A stretch of DNA of 64,000 bases from an uncultured Eubacterium sp. (GTDB lineage Bacteria; Bacillota; Clostridia; Lachnospirales; Lachnospiraceae). Made by a program: the position numbers and the translations under genes. Location: the NCBI GenBank assembly GCA_900551945.1, contig URYE01000001.1, forward strand, positions 75,834 to 139,833, written 5' to 3'. The notes under the pieces were generated by a model. It ran no database searches, had not been told where the DNA came from, and saw only the letters and a program-made list of their open reading frames with translations. This document shows positions 8,616 to 17,907 of this stretch, one piece after another (position 1 is the stretch's first letter; every line of letters starts with the position of its first letter).

Positions 8616-10130
8616 ATGTCGTTTATTTCAGTTGGTTTTTTTATTGTTATATTAACAACAGCAATTATATATTACATCTTACCAAAGAAGATAAGATGGA
8701 CTATATTATTAATTATGAGTCTTGCATTTTATGCGATATCTAGTGTCAAAGGTCTTTTATATGTTGGTTTTACGATTATAACCTCATATCTAGCTACTAG
8801 GCTTATGCAAAAAAGCACAGATAAAAAGACTAGGAAAAAGTATCTTATATGGTGTCTTGTGTGCAATTTTGGAATACTTGTATTTTTAAAGTATTGTAAT
8901 TTTGCAATTACTAATTTTAGTCTTTTTATGTCATTGTTTCATGTAAATATCCCAGACAATCATATAAGTATTGTAATGCCACTCGGCATATCATTTTATA
9001 CATTTCAGACAATGAGTTATGTAATAGATGTTTACGAAAAAAAATACGAACCCGAAAAAAATATATTTAAGTTTGCACTATTTGTTTCATTTCTTCCACA
9101 AATGCTTCAAGGCCCTATTGGAAGATTTGACAGATTGTCACCACAACTTATTAATGGCAATGACTTTGATATTAAAAATGTGGAATACGGACTTCAAAGA
9201 ATTGCATGGGGACTTGCTAAAAAGCTTATTTTAGCTGACAGGGCAAGTGTTATACAAACAGCTATATTTAATAGTCTTGATGTGTATTCAGGAGTTCATA
9301 TAATTGTAGCATTATTAACATTTTCCATATATGAATACTGTGATTTTTCTGGTGGAATAGATGTAGTAATTGGAGCAGCAGAAATATTCGGCGTTAAGCT
9401 CGATGAGAACTTTAGACAGCCTTATTTTTCAAAATCAATTGGTGAGTTTTGGCGAAGATGGCATATTACACTTGGAACTTGGATGAAAGATTATGTGTTC
9501 TATCCATTTTCAATATCAAAGCACATGCTTAAGTTTGGTAAAAAAGCTAGAAAAGTATTTGGTAAGAAAATAGGAAAAGTATTGCCAATATGTGTTGCTA
9601 ATATCTTGATATTTTTTATAGTAGGTGTGTGGCATGGGGCACAGTGGAAGTACATAATATACGGAATGTATAATGGAATTATTATTGCAGTAAGTAATCT
9701 TTTAAAGCCTTACTATGAAGTATGGGCAAAGAAATGTCATATAAATACACAGTCAAGAATATGGAAATTATTTCAGATTATAAGAACATTTATACTTGTA
9801 AATATAGGTTGGTTATTTGACGCATGTTCAACAGCAACTTTGTCATTTAAAGCTATGGCAAGAACATTTTATCAATTTAACTTGAGTGTTCTTACAGACG
9901 GAAGTCTTCTTAAGATGGGGCTTAATATGAGAGATTGGTATATTTTGATAATAGCAGTTATAATACTTTTTATTACAAGTGTTATGAAAGAAAAAGGTAT
10001 TAATCTTAGAGATTTTGTAGCAGAGAAACCACTTGTAGTAAGATGGCTTATATATCTTTGCCTTGTATTTTCAACAGCACCATTTGGATATGTAGGAACG
10101 ACTACTGAATTTATGTATGCGCAGTTTTAA
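8616..10130 (+). CDS. MBOAT-family membrane O-acyltransferase (DltB/AlgI-like)
   Basis: A 504-residue polytopic membrane protein. Family motifs are FSGGIDVVIG, then FRQPYFSKSIGEFWRRWHITL and, with the invariant catalytic His, IVGVWHGAQWKYIIYGMYNG. MBOAT enzymes of this branch move acyl groups, usually acetyl, across the membrane to alginate, teichoic acid or exopolysaccharide. The SGNH-like gene 41 bases downstream is the usual partner that completes transfer outside the cell. No dltA or dltC is nearby, so polysaccharide O-acetylation is more likely than D-alanylation. The ribosome site GTGGGGA is modest. Confidence 0.92.
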   Translation: MSFISVGFFIVILTTAIIYYILPKKIRWTILLIMSLAFYAISSVKGLLYVGFTIITSYLATRLMQKSTDKKTRKKYLIWCLVCNFGILVFLKYCNFAITNFSLFMSLFHVNIPDNHISIVMPLGISFYTFQTMSYVIDVYEKKYEPEKNIFKFALFVSFLPQMLQGPIGRFDRLSPQLINGNDFDIKNVEYGLQRIAWGLAKKLILADRASVIQTAIFNSLDVYSGVHIIVALLTFSIYEYCDFSGGIDVVIGAAEIFGVKLDENFRQPYFSKSIGEFWRRWHITLGTWMKDYVFYPFSISKHMLKFGKKARKVFGKKIGKVLPICVANILIFFIVGVWHGAQWKYIIYGMYNGIIIAVSNLLKPYYEVWAKKCHINTQSRIWKLFQIIRTFILVNIGWLFDACSTATLSFKAMARTFYQFNLSVLTDGSLLKMGLNMRDWYILIIAVIILFITSVMKEKGINLRDFVAEKPLVVRWLIYLCLVFSTAPFGYVGTTTEFMYAQF

Positions 10131-10171
10131 ATTTCTTAAGCGATAATAAAGAAATCGAAAGGATTGAAATT

Positions 10172-11200
10172 ATGAAAAATAAGAAAGCAATATGTCATGC
10201 GGCAATATTTCTCGTTCTTGTAATTGTGATTAATAAGTTGCTTAATTTTATGTTAATTCAGCCTGGGCTTGCACGAACTGTATTTTATGAAAGTAGTAAA
10301 GGTGGATATGATTTAATAGCACTTGGTGCGTCACATGGTACTTATGGAGTTGACGCTGATGAACTGTCAGATACAATGGGTGGAAAGGCTATAAATATGT
10401 GTATGGGTGGTGAGTATTTTTATGATTCATATTATGTGCTTAAGTATGCCTTGAAAAATAATAAGCCTAAGACGGTAATTCTTGATATTGACTATCAGTA
10501 TCTTGTTAATGAGCATGATGAAAGTATATTGTTTAATCAGATATATAATGCGTATCCTAATTGTTTTGACAAGTTTGGGTATTTTTTAACTAAGATGATG
10601 AAAGAGGAGTTTAGAGGTGCGCTTCTTAAATGGACTAATTATTGGCAATGTTATTATATGATTGGTACTACAATAGAAAAAAAGTTATCTGATGAATATA
10701 AAACTGCTGACCCATCACTTGTAAGTATGAACCCTTATGATACATATATGGGAAATGGTTTTATATATAGGTCAGAAGATTGTAAGAAGTCAACGACAGG
10801 TGGTCTTAAATGGGAAGAAAATAAAGTTGACAAAAATCAGTGTAAATATATTAAAAAAATTGTTGACCTCTGTAAAAAGAATAATATTAATATAGTATTT
10901 ACAACGGTTGCCATTGACCCGGCTTCTATATCAAAGGATATAGAAAATTACCAACAAGCGCACGATTATTTGTCTAATATGGCGGATAAATATGGGGTGT
11001 CTTATTATGATTTTAATTTGCTTTCTTATGATGTGTTTAATAGAACTACTGATGATTTTTATGATGAAGAAGGTCATATGTATGGAAAGACTGCGAAGGT
11101 TTTTACTAATATATATGGAAATGTTATTAAAAGTGCAGTAGATGGCACACTTAATGAGTCAGATTACTTTAAGGGTGCATATAATGAAGTGTATGGATAA
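10172..11200 (+). CDS. SGNH-like extracytoplasmic partner of the MBOAT protein (AlgX/DltD-like role)
   Basis: A 342-residue protein with an N-terminal signal anchor (about residues 8-28). Its extracellular domain has ALGASHGTYGVDADEL, in which GAS replaces the GDS of classic SGNH enzymes. Near the end, YDEEGHMYGK supplies the Asp/Glu-His part of the active site. This is the layout of proteins that pair with MBOAT acyltransferases (AlgJ/AlgX, DltD and relatives). AAAGGA precedes the ATG and the gene follows the MBOAT gene closely, so the two are almost surely co-transcribed. The acceptor polymer is unknown. Confidence 0.75.
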   Translation: MKNKKAICHAAIFLVLVIVINKLLNFMLIQPGLARTVFYESSKGGYDLIALGASHGTYGVDADELSDTMGGKAINMCMGGEYFYDSYYVLKYALKNNKPKTVILDIDYQYLVNEHDESILFNQIYNAYPNCFDKFGYFLTKMMKEEFRGALLKWTNYWQCYYMIGTTIEKKLSDEYKTADPSLVSMNPYDTYMGNGFIYRSEDCKKSTTGGLKWEENKVDKNQCKYIKKIVDLCKKNNINIVFTTVAIDPASISKDIENYQQAHDYLSNMADKYGVSYYDFNLLSYDVFNRTTDDFYDEEGHMYGKTAKVFTNIYGNVIKSAVDGTLNESDYFKGAYNEVYG

Positions 11201-11211
11201 AATTAGCAGGG

Positions 11212-11443
11212 CTTGAGTTTTTGTATTTCACAATTTTTAAGTTGGTGATGATAGCAATAGTATATAACCAAACACACACCAGTAAAAGTACAATCACCTA
11301 TATTTGTATGCCATCATCGAACAAAGGTGTTCGCTTCTGTCATACAAATATATGCGCTTGTTCTTTTAATAGTGCATTTATTGGTTATATACTATTGCTA
11401 TCTTAACGGCAGTTTATTGTGGTGCAAAATACAAAAACTCAAG
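11212..11443 (+). repeat. Palindromic intergenic element, longest copy with terminal inverted repeats
   Basis: The ends CTTGAGTTTTTGTATTT and AAATACAAAAACTCAAG are exact inverted copies. Inside, a 21-base outer stem starts GATAGCAATAGTATATAACC and its exact complement ends the core. The conserved block CACACCAGTAAAAGTACA faces TTCTTTTAATAGTGCATTTA. An inner stem, TATATTTGTATG with CATACAAATATA, leads to an apical CGAACA/TGTTCG hairpin. No protein is credible here. The remaining sequence up to base 11669 shows nothing else clear. Confidence 0.85.
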
Positions 11444-11669
11444 TATAAAAACGTGGACTTTTAAAGGATTATAATGTATATTATTATGGTAATTGCTTTT
11501 AGCAATAGAGAAGTTAATTTACTTAATAGTTTTAAAAAGTATTAAGTTTTATGATTGTAGGTTATTGTTCGTTTATCATTTATACGCTTATTATTTAGTG
11601 AAGAGAGTATAGGTGGGAATGGTGACAAGTTAGTTTGTACGCCGTTGATTTGGCAGAATGGAGTTTATA

Positions 11670-13022
11670 ATGGGAAAGTATTTTGGAACAGATGGTTTTC
11701 GTGGAGAGGCTAATGTTAATCTTACAGTTGAGCACGCATATAAAGTAGGACGATTTTTGGGTTGGTTTTATGGAAAGAACCATGAAGACGGCAAGGCTAA
11801 GATTGTAATTGGTAAGGATACAAGAAGAAGCAGTTATATGTTTGAATATTCACTTGTTGCAGGTCTTACAGCTTCAGGTGCTGACGCATATCTTTTACAT
11901 GTTACAACAACTCCTAGTGTATCTTATGTTGTAAGAACAGAAGATTTTGACTGTGGTATTATGATTTCTGCAAGCCACAATCCATTTTATGACAATGGAA
12001 TTAAGCTCATTAATGACAAGGGCGAAAAAATGAGAGAAGATGTTATAAGTGAAATTGAAAAATATCTTGATGGAGATATGGCAGAGTTACCATTTGCAAC
12101 AAAGGAAAAAATAGGTTGTACTGTTGATTATACAGCAGGTCGTAATAGATATATGGGATATCTTATGAGTCTTGCAATATATTCTTTCAAAGATATGAGA
12201 ATTGGTCTTGACGCAGCTAACGGTAGCGCATGGACTCTTGCAAAGAGTGTATTTGATGCACTTGGTGCTAAGACTTATGTTATTAATGCACAGCCAAATG
12301 GAACTAATATTAATGAGAATTGTGGTTCAACTCATATTGAAGGATTGCAGGCGCTTGTTAAGAGAGAACACCTTGACGCAGGTTTTGCTTTTGACGGTGA
12401 TGCAGATAGATGTCTTTGTGTAGATGAAAATGGTAATGTAATTACAGGCGACCATATTTTATATATCTATGGTTGTTATATGAAAGACAGAGATAAGTTA
12501 GTTGGAAATAAAGTAGTAACTACAGTTATGTCTAATTTTGGACTTTACAAAGCATTTGACGCAGTTGGTATAGAATATGAAAAGACTGCTGTTGGTGATA
12601 AGTATGTATATGAGTGTATGTCTGAAAATGGCTATAGAATAGGCGGAGAGCAGTCAGGACATATTATATTTAGTAAGTATGCAACTACTGGTGACGGTAT
12701 TATCACAGCACTTAAAATGATGCAGGTAATGATTGGTAAGAAAAAGACTTTAAGTCAGCTTGCAGCTCCACTTGCAATATATCCACAGGTACTTAAAAAT
12801 GTTCGTGTAACAAATAAGACAGAAGCACAAAATGATGAAGCTGTTAAAAAGGCAGTTGAAGATGTTGCAAAAGCTCTTGGTGATGATGGAAGAATACTTG
12901 TGCGTGAAAGTGGAACAGAACCAGTTGTAAGAGTTATGGTTGAAGCTGGAACTACACAAGAATGTGAAAAGTATGTTGATAGTGTAATAGATGTAATTAA
13001 GTCAAGAGGATATTGTATTTAA
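11670..13022 (+). CDS. glmM: Phosphoglucosamine mutase
   Basis: A 450-residue member of the alpha-D-phosphohexomutase family, converting glucosamine-6-phosphate to glucosamine-1-phosphate on the way to UDP-GlcNAc and peptidoglycan. All four signatures are present: MISASHNPFYDNG with the phosphoserine, FDGDADRC metal loop, GEQSGH sugar loop and ESGTEPVVRVM phosphate loop. The N-terminus MGKYFGTDGFRGEAN is typical of GlmM rather than ManB. The start four codons downstream of the first ATG is preferred because AATGGAG lies 6 bases before it. It sits inside the envelope glycan block and could supply amino-sugar precursor. Confidence 0.9.
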   Translation: MGKYFGTDGFRGEANVNLTVEHAYKVGRFLGWFYGKNHEDGKAKIVIGKDTRRSSYMFEYSLVAGLTASGADAYLLHVTTTPSVSYVVRTEDFDCGIMISASHNPFYDNGIKLINDKGEKMREDVISEIEKYLDGDMAELPFATKEKIGCTVDYTAGRNRYMGYLMSLAIYSFKDMRIGLDAANGSAWTLAKSVFDALGAKTYVINAQPNGTNINENCGSTHIEGLQALVKREHLDAGFAFDGDADRCLCVDENGNVITGDHILYIYGCYMKDRDKLVGNKVVTTVMSNFGLYKAFDAVGIEYEKTAVGDKYVYECMSENGYRIGGEQSGHIIFSKYATTGDGIITALKMMQVMIGKKKTLSQLAAPLAIYPQVLKNVRVTNKTEAQNDEAVKKAVEDVAKALGDDGRILVRESGTEPVVRVMVEAGTTQECEKYVDSVIDVIKSRGYCI

Positions 13023-13048
13023 AGCATTGCTTGCGAAAGGTTTTATTT

Positions 13049-14950
13049 ATGAAAAGTAAAATATCACAGGCTGTTTTACACTCCTATAAAGATATTATAT
13101 CGGTTGTCATATTAATTATTATGACAACCGCTTTATTAATGTACTTTTATGGTTTGCAAAACATGGATATGTCAATTCCTTTTGGTTATGATGGAACTGA
13201 TACTATGTCAAGTCTTGTTGAAGCTAAGATGACACAAGAGAGTGGTTGGAACATTTATACTGATAAATTAGCAGCCCCTTACGGATATAATAACAGCAAT
13301 AATTTAATTACGGGACTTCACAATTTTGACCAATTATTAGTTAAGTTTTTTACAAGTGTAACAGGGGAATATGTAAAAGGCGTTAATTATACATTTCTTG
13401 CAACATTTTATCTTATCGGACTTATAACTTATTTTGTATTAAGATGTTTAAAATTAAGAGAGTGGATAAGTATAGGTGGTGCGCTTACATTTGCTTTCTT
13501 GCCATTTATCTTTTTTAGAAATATTGAACATCTTGTATTGTCAAGCTATTATTTTATACCACTTCTAATTCTTTTATGTCTTTGGATATATGAAGATAAG
13601 AATTTTCTTGTATTAAATAAAAGTTTTTTTAGTTACAAAAAGAATATATTAGCAATTATATTTACAGCGCTTATTGCAAATAGTGGTATAGTGTATTGGC
13701 AGTTTTTAGGTTGCTTTTTTCTTGTAGCAACAGCTCTTGCAAATGTAGTAAGAAATAGGGAATTTAGGTGTATAAGGCAGTCTTTACTTTGTATAATATC
13801 AATTATTGTATTTATGATAATTGGCTGTATTTCAGAAATTATAAGCATTGTTAATGGCAGTTCAGGAATTGAAGGGCGATTAAGAAGTATGTATGACTCA
13901 GAAGCCTATTCTTTAAAGCTTATTCAGCTTATAATGCCGGTGAGAAGTCATGGTATAAGTTATCTTGAAAATATAATAGAAAATTATAACACCTATGCAC
14001 CATTGGTCAATGAAAATGCGTCAGCTTATTTAGGCCTTGTAGGAGTTATAGGTTTTTTTGTACTTTTACTTATGTTATTTAAGAAAAAGTCGGATAGTAA
14101 TTCAACTGCATTTAAAAGATTATGCGCACTGTCAGAGTTGAATATATGTGCAGTTCTTTTTGGCACAATGGGCGGGTTTGGCGCAGTATTTTTTGCCTTT
14201 GTATCACAAACACTTAGAGGGTTTAATAGAATATCAGTTTACATAGCATTTTTTAGTATTACTGCTGTTTGTATTATATTTAACGAAGTTGAAAATAAGA
14301 TAGAAAGTAAGTTAGGTAATAATACGAAGTTAAAAGAAAATACTGTAAAAAATGATATTGCAAAAAATGATATTTTAAAAGATAGTATTTTAGAAGACAG
14401 TGATACAAAAATTAATATAACAAAAAAGAAAATTGTATTAAGTCATATAATATGTGCTGTTGTTGGAAGTATTATTATGCTAATAGGAATATTTGAGCAG
14501 AACCCACATATAGATATCCCGTATATAGAAAATTATGAAAATTGGACAAGTGATGATAATTTTGTTAAGAATATTGAAAGTAGTGTTTCTAGCGAAACAA
14601 TGATTTTTCAGCTACCATATCAAGAATATCCAGAGGCAGAAGGACAAGGGCTTATGAAGTCACAAGACCCATTTGTAGGGTATCTTCATTCTAGTACATT
14701 GAAATGGAGTTTTGGAATTAATAAGGAGTCGGAAAATGCAGAGTGGTATTCTGATACTTCTGAATTGTCACCACAAAGTATGGTTGATGAGCTAAAGTCA
14801 AAGGGTTTTGGTGGAATATATATAGACAGATATGGATTATATGAAGATGATAAGTGGCAAGAGTTAGAGGAAGAATTAGAAGAATATCTTCATCAAAAAC
14901 CACTTGTGAGTGATAATGAAAGGTACAGTTTTTTTAACATTGTTGAATAA
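13049..14950 (+). CDS. Large polytopic membrane protein, glycosyltransferase C-like, family uncertain
   Basis: A 633-residue protein with one N-terminal helix, an extracellular loop containing FGYDGTDTMSSL, then many hydrophobic segments up to about residue 475. A soluble C-terminal domain of about 150 residues follows. This layout resembles membrane GT-C glycosyltransferases and YfhO-like proteins, but I see no diagnostic catalytic motif. A Lys/Asp/Ile-rich repetitive linker (KNDIAKNDILKDSILEDSD) lies in a cytoplasmic-looking loop around residues 430-455. The chosen ATG has GAAAGG before it and avoids overlapping glmM. Its neighbours suggest a role in building a surface glycan; this is inference. 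Confidence 0.65.
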   Translation: MKSKISQAVLHSYKDIISVVILIIMTTALLMYFYGLQNMDMSIPFGYDGTDTMSSLVEAKMTQESGWNIYTDKLAAPYGYNNSNNLITGLHNFDQLLVKFFTSVTGEYVKGVNYTFLATFYLIGLITYFVLRCLKLREWISIGGALTFAFLPFIFFRNIEHLVLSSYYFIPLLILLCLWIYEDKNFLVLNKSFFSYKKNILAIIFTALIANSGIVYWQFLGCFFLVATALANVVRNREFRCIRQSLLCIISIIVFMIIGCISEIISIVNGSSGIEGRLRSMYDSEAYSLKLIQLIMPVRSHGISYLENIIENYNTYAPLVNENASAYLGLVGVIGFFVLLLMLFKKKSDSNSTAFKRLCALSELNICAVLFGTMGGFGAVFFAFVSQTLRGFNRISVYIAFFSITAVCIIFNEVENKIESKLGNNTKLKENTVKNDIAKNDILKDSILEDSDTKINITKKKIVLSHIICAVVGSIIMLIGIFEQNPHIDIPYIENYENWTSDDNFVKNIESSVSSETMIFQLPYQEYPEAEGQGLMKSQDPFVGYLHSSTLKWSFGINKESENAEWYSDTSELSPQSMVDELKSKGFGGIYIDRYGLYEDDKWQELEEELEEYLHQKPLVSDNERYSFFNIVE

Positions 14951-15030
14951 TAAATAATATGAAGTAAGTCTATTACTTTTATTTAATGGAATAACAAGAT
15001 TTGTAATAATAAAATGAAAGGATTTGATTT

Positions 15031-17070
15031 ATGAAAATTAATTTAAAGGAGTCGATAGCTGGGTTAAAACAAGATGGCAAGCACACACCTAAAAGCATTA
15101 TCTTTATATTTATGCTTGTTGTAATCTGTGTGGAAGTTGGAATGATTGTATATAGTAATCTTGTGGAATTACAATATCATCTTGGTTTTGATGCTTCATC
15201 GGCTTATCTTCACGCCGTTGAAATGTGGAGAGAAAAGTCATTAATTCCTTCAACATTTGCAATAACAACGACACTTGGACTTGATGCTCCAGATGCGCTT
15301 GCAGCATTGTTTTATGGAATAACGGGAAACATATTTTTATCGTTTGGTATAGCTAATCTTATACTTGATGTAATTATCTGTATATCATTTTATCAGATAT
15401 TAAAAGAGATTAATCTTACACCATTTACAAGAATATTAGGCATGGTATTTTTATTATGTCCATTTATGACACCAGACCATTTTACAGATAACAACCTTTC
15501 ATATTTTGCAATGGTATTTGGTGAACAAGGTTCTTATAGTATTAAGATAATTGCAATGATGCTTTTATTCCTTACTATTATAAAACTTGAACATAATAAA
15601 AAATGTTACAAGACAATGATATTTGCAACACTCTTTAATATGCTTACTTGTGTTTCAAGCGGTATCTATGTAGCTATAACAATACTTGTTCCTTGCGTTG
15701 TTTATTACCTTGTAAAAATGGTATATGAAAACAGTTACAAAGTACTTAAAAATACAGGTTTAATATTTGCATTAGTTGAGCTTGTATTAAGTTTTATAGG
15801 AAAAGCTTCTACGGGACTTATTATGAGTTTTCAATCACATGAAAGCAATATGGTGCTTACGGGTATTCATCAATTTTGGACTAATATTGGAAGTCTTATA
15901 ATGGGATATTTTCAGTTGTTCTGTGGAATATCAATTGAAACAGTAGTTAGTCTTTTTTCATTAAGAGGAATATTGCAGATAATGTCAGTAGCATTTATTC
16001 TCTTTATGTTTATTTTATGTGTTATATCAGTAGTATTTTTAATAAGACATATAAAGGCAAAAGAAAAAGATTTTAGTATTGTACTTCCGTATATTATAAT
16101 ATTTATAAATATTGCAGTATTTATTTTTTCATATACTTTGTACGATGGAGTGTTCTTTGAGTACAGATATCTTATAATTGTATATCTTATGCAGATATTA
16201 ATTTGTTGTAGTACATTAGAAAAAATTGATGATAAATTTATATTTAAAAATGCTATTATAGTTGCCATTTCAGGAATATTAATGCTTGAAACAGTCGGAA
16301 TACTTAATTATTATCACAATGACACTATTGATAAAGATGTTGTATATGATTTGCTTGACTCAGTTGACAGTCTTGATGTACCTGTGGCTTATGTATGGGG
16401 CAATTCAACAACTATTGATGCAAGAAACTTTAGAATACTTGATTTAAGTGTCGTGTATAAGGGCTTGTCTTATGGAAGTTATAACGAGGGTACTAACTGG
16501 GGCGATTATAATTATTATGATGAAAATAGCACATGGACTGGAAAAACAGCACTTATAACAACGCCAGATGAATTTGAAGAACTTCCAGAATTTATATCTA
16601 AGCATTATGAACTTTATGATTTCTTTGGAGATTATCAAGTGTATAAGTCAGATATTAATCCATTTGACCTTACAGCATTTGATAATAATAGCAAAGAAAA
16701 TATTAACTTTATGTATTCTGCTGGTACGAATTTTGAAGAAGAAGACCTTGATGAAGATGGTTATTACACTACTAATGATGAAGTTTCTGGTGATATGTTT
16801 AATATGGTGCTTCCGGGTGTTGGTGCAGGAAGTTATGATATTGTGCTTGAGTGTGAAGTACTTGAATTTGATGAAGACAGCGAGGCGCATTTTGAAGCTC
16901 GTGATATAGGAACTGATGAGAGTATTGCCACAGTAGATATTAAAGAGGGCAATACAAATGTAGAGTTAAAAAATGTAACTTTAGACGATACAACAAATGT
17001 ACTTCTTAAAGCTGACCAGACAACAAATACAAGTATTAAACTTAAAAAAGTTAAGATAACTAAATTATAA
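15031..17070 (+). CDS. Large polytopic membrane protein with extracellular C-terminal domain, family uncertain
   Basis: A 679-residue protein with about 11-12 hydrophobic segments up to residue 430. A soluble, Asp/Thr-rich C-terminal half follows. Its last 130 residues look like a small beta-rich carbohydrate-binding-type domain (GVGAGSYDIVLECEVLEF and later VDIKEGNTNVELKNVTLDD). An acidic first loop (HLGFDASSAYLHAVEMW) fits a GT-C-like architecture, where an early loop Asp often acts in catalysis. I cannot name the family. AAAGG precedes the ATG. It follows the previous membrane protein by 80 bases and is followed by a strong terminator, so it likely ends the envelope operon. Confidence 0.6.
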   Translation: MKINLKESIAGLKQDGKHTPKSIIFIFMLVVICVEVGMIVYSNLVELQYHLGFDASSAYLHAVEMWREKSLIPSTFAITTTLGLDAPDALAALFYGITGNIFLSFGIANLILDVIICISFYQILKEINLTPFTRILGMVFLLCPFMTPDHFTDNNLSYFAMVFGEQGSYSIKIIAMMLLFLTIIKLEHNKKCYKTMIFATLFNMLTCVSSGIYVAITILVPCVVYYLVKMVYENSYKVLKNTGLIFALVELVLSFIGKASTGLIMSFQSHESNMVLTGIHQFWTNIGSLIMGYFQLFCGISIETVVSLFSLRGILQIMSVAFILFMFILCVISVVFLIRHIKAKEKDFSIVLPYIIIFINIAVFIFSYTLYDGVFFEYRYLIIVYLMQILICCSTLEKIDDKFIFKNAIIVAISGILMLETVGILNYYHNDTIDKDVVYDLLDSVDSLDVPVAYVWGNSTTIDARNFRILDLSVVYKGLSYGSYNEGTNWGDYNYYDENSTWTGKTALITTPDEFEELPEFISKHYELYDFFGDYQVYKSDINPFDLTAFDNNSKENINFMYSAGTNFEEEDLDEDGYYTTNDEVSGDMFNMVLPGVGAGSYDIVLECEVLEFDEDSEAHFEARDIGTDESIATVDIKEGNTNVELKNVTLDDTTNVLLKADQTTNTSIKLKKVKITKL

Positions 17071-17090
17071 ATTTATAATTAAATTATATT

Positions 17091-17139
17091 AAAAAAGTCC
17101 ATCACTTTTATTGTGAAAAATAGGTGGTGGACTTTTTTA
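17091..17139 (+). terminator. Rho-independent terminator ending the envelope glycan block
   Basis: AAAAAAGTCCATCAC pairs with GTGGTGGACTTTTTT around a short loop. The stem is nearly perfect and is followed by a T run. Confidence 0.85.
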
Positions 17140-17229
17140 GAGTGTGTTTATTATAGTTTTGTTAAAATGTCATCATAAAATTAAAGTGTTTCTAATATGA
17201 TAGTACAAAGTAATATTAAGGGTGGTTAT

Positions 17230-17703
17230 GTGTTGGGGGAGAAAAAGCCTTTTAAACATATTCCTGATATTGTAAAAGTGTCATCATACAGATTACTTGC
17301 TGGAATACTTATTGCTATTATTGTTGTTCTTATTATGTATCTTACAGGTTGTTCAATGTCACAACAAGATGGTGGAAAAGTTGAAGATATTGACTTTACA
17401 GTTGTGGAAAATCAAGATGTACCTGATGAGCTTATGAAGCTTATAAAGGAAAAGAAGCAGAATACATTAAGACTTACTTATACAACTAAAGATTATACTT
17501 ATATGGTTGCGGGCTATGGTTCACAGCCAACAAGTGGTTATAGTATTAAGGTTAATGATGTGTATTTAGGTAAAAATGCTATATATGTTGATGTTAGTTT
17601 GATAGGACCGGCAGCAGGCGAGCAAGTAAACGAAATGCCAACGACACCATATATTGTAATAAAGATAGAAAAAAGAGATGAACCGGTTATCTTTAAAATT
17701 TAA
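17230..17703 (+). CDS. PrcB-type C-terminal-domain protein, membrane-anchored or lipoprotein
   Basis: About 157 residues from a GTG start with AAGGGTGG just upstream; an ATG 11 codons earlier lacks a good ribosome site. A hydrophobic helix (about residues 21-40) ends in LTGC, a possible lipobox, but the basic region before it is long for a lipoprotein signal. The C-terminal 100 residues contain GYGSQPTSGYSIKVNDVYLG and TTPYIVIKI, matching the PrcB_C domain first seen in an accessory protein of a Treponema protease complex. No protease gene adjoins it. A good terminator follows. Confidence 0.65.
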   Translation: MLGEKKPFKHIPDIVKVSSYRLLAGILIAIIVVLIMYLTGCSMSQQDGGKVEDIDFTVVENQDVPDELMKLIKEKKQNTLRLTYTTKDYTYMVAGYGSQPTSGYSIKVNDVYLGKNAIYVDVSLIGPAAGEQVNEMPTTPYIVIKIEKRDEPVIFKI

Positions 17704-17786
17704 AGTGGTTGATATTTTAAGTAAAATAATGTATTTGATATATGAACATATCAAAAGTTATTAAATCTTTAAAATAGAATAGTTTT

Positions 17787-17840
17787 AAGTTTGACAAATT
17801 ATATTTTTAGATAAAGATATAATTTGTCAAACTTTTTTTT
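17787..17840 (+). terminator. Terminator after the PrcB-like gene
   Basis: AAGTTTGACAAATTAT pairs with ATAATTTGTCAAACTT, followed by eight T residues. Confidence 0.85.
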
Positions 17841-17907
17841 ATCGTCATATTTTTCTATCAATTCTCATATTTATATTTATAGAAGTATGAATAAAGGAGT
17901 GCAAGAA

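Noticed and set aside
8616..11200. dlt operon for teichoic acid D-alanylation
   Set aside because: DltB- and DltD-like genes alone fit, but dltA and dltC are absent, so polysaccharide O-acylation is the better reading.
11221..11406. Short reading frames inside the palindromic elements (here and at 25695, 59354), reading like TSKSTITYICMPSSN
   Set aside because: They recur only because the repeat itself recurs. They lack ribosome sites, and their frames differ at the variable stems. Treated as non-coding.
17809..17822. TTGACA (in the PrcB terminator) with a TATAAT-like ATATAAT as a promoter for the SPOCS-LysM gene
   Set aside because: The spacing is about 21 bases and both motifs lie inside the perfect terminator stem, so a hairpin role explains them better.
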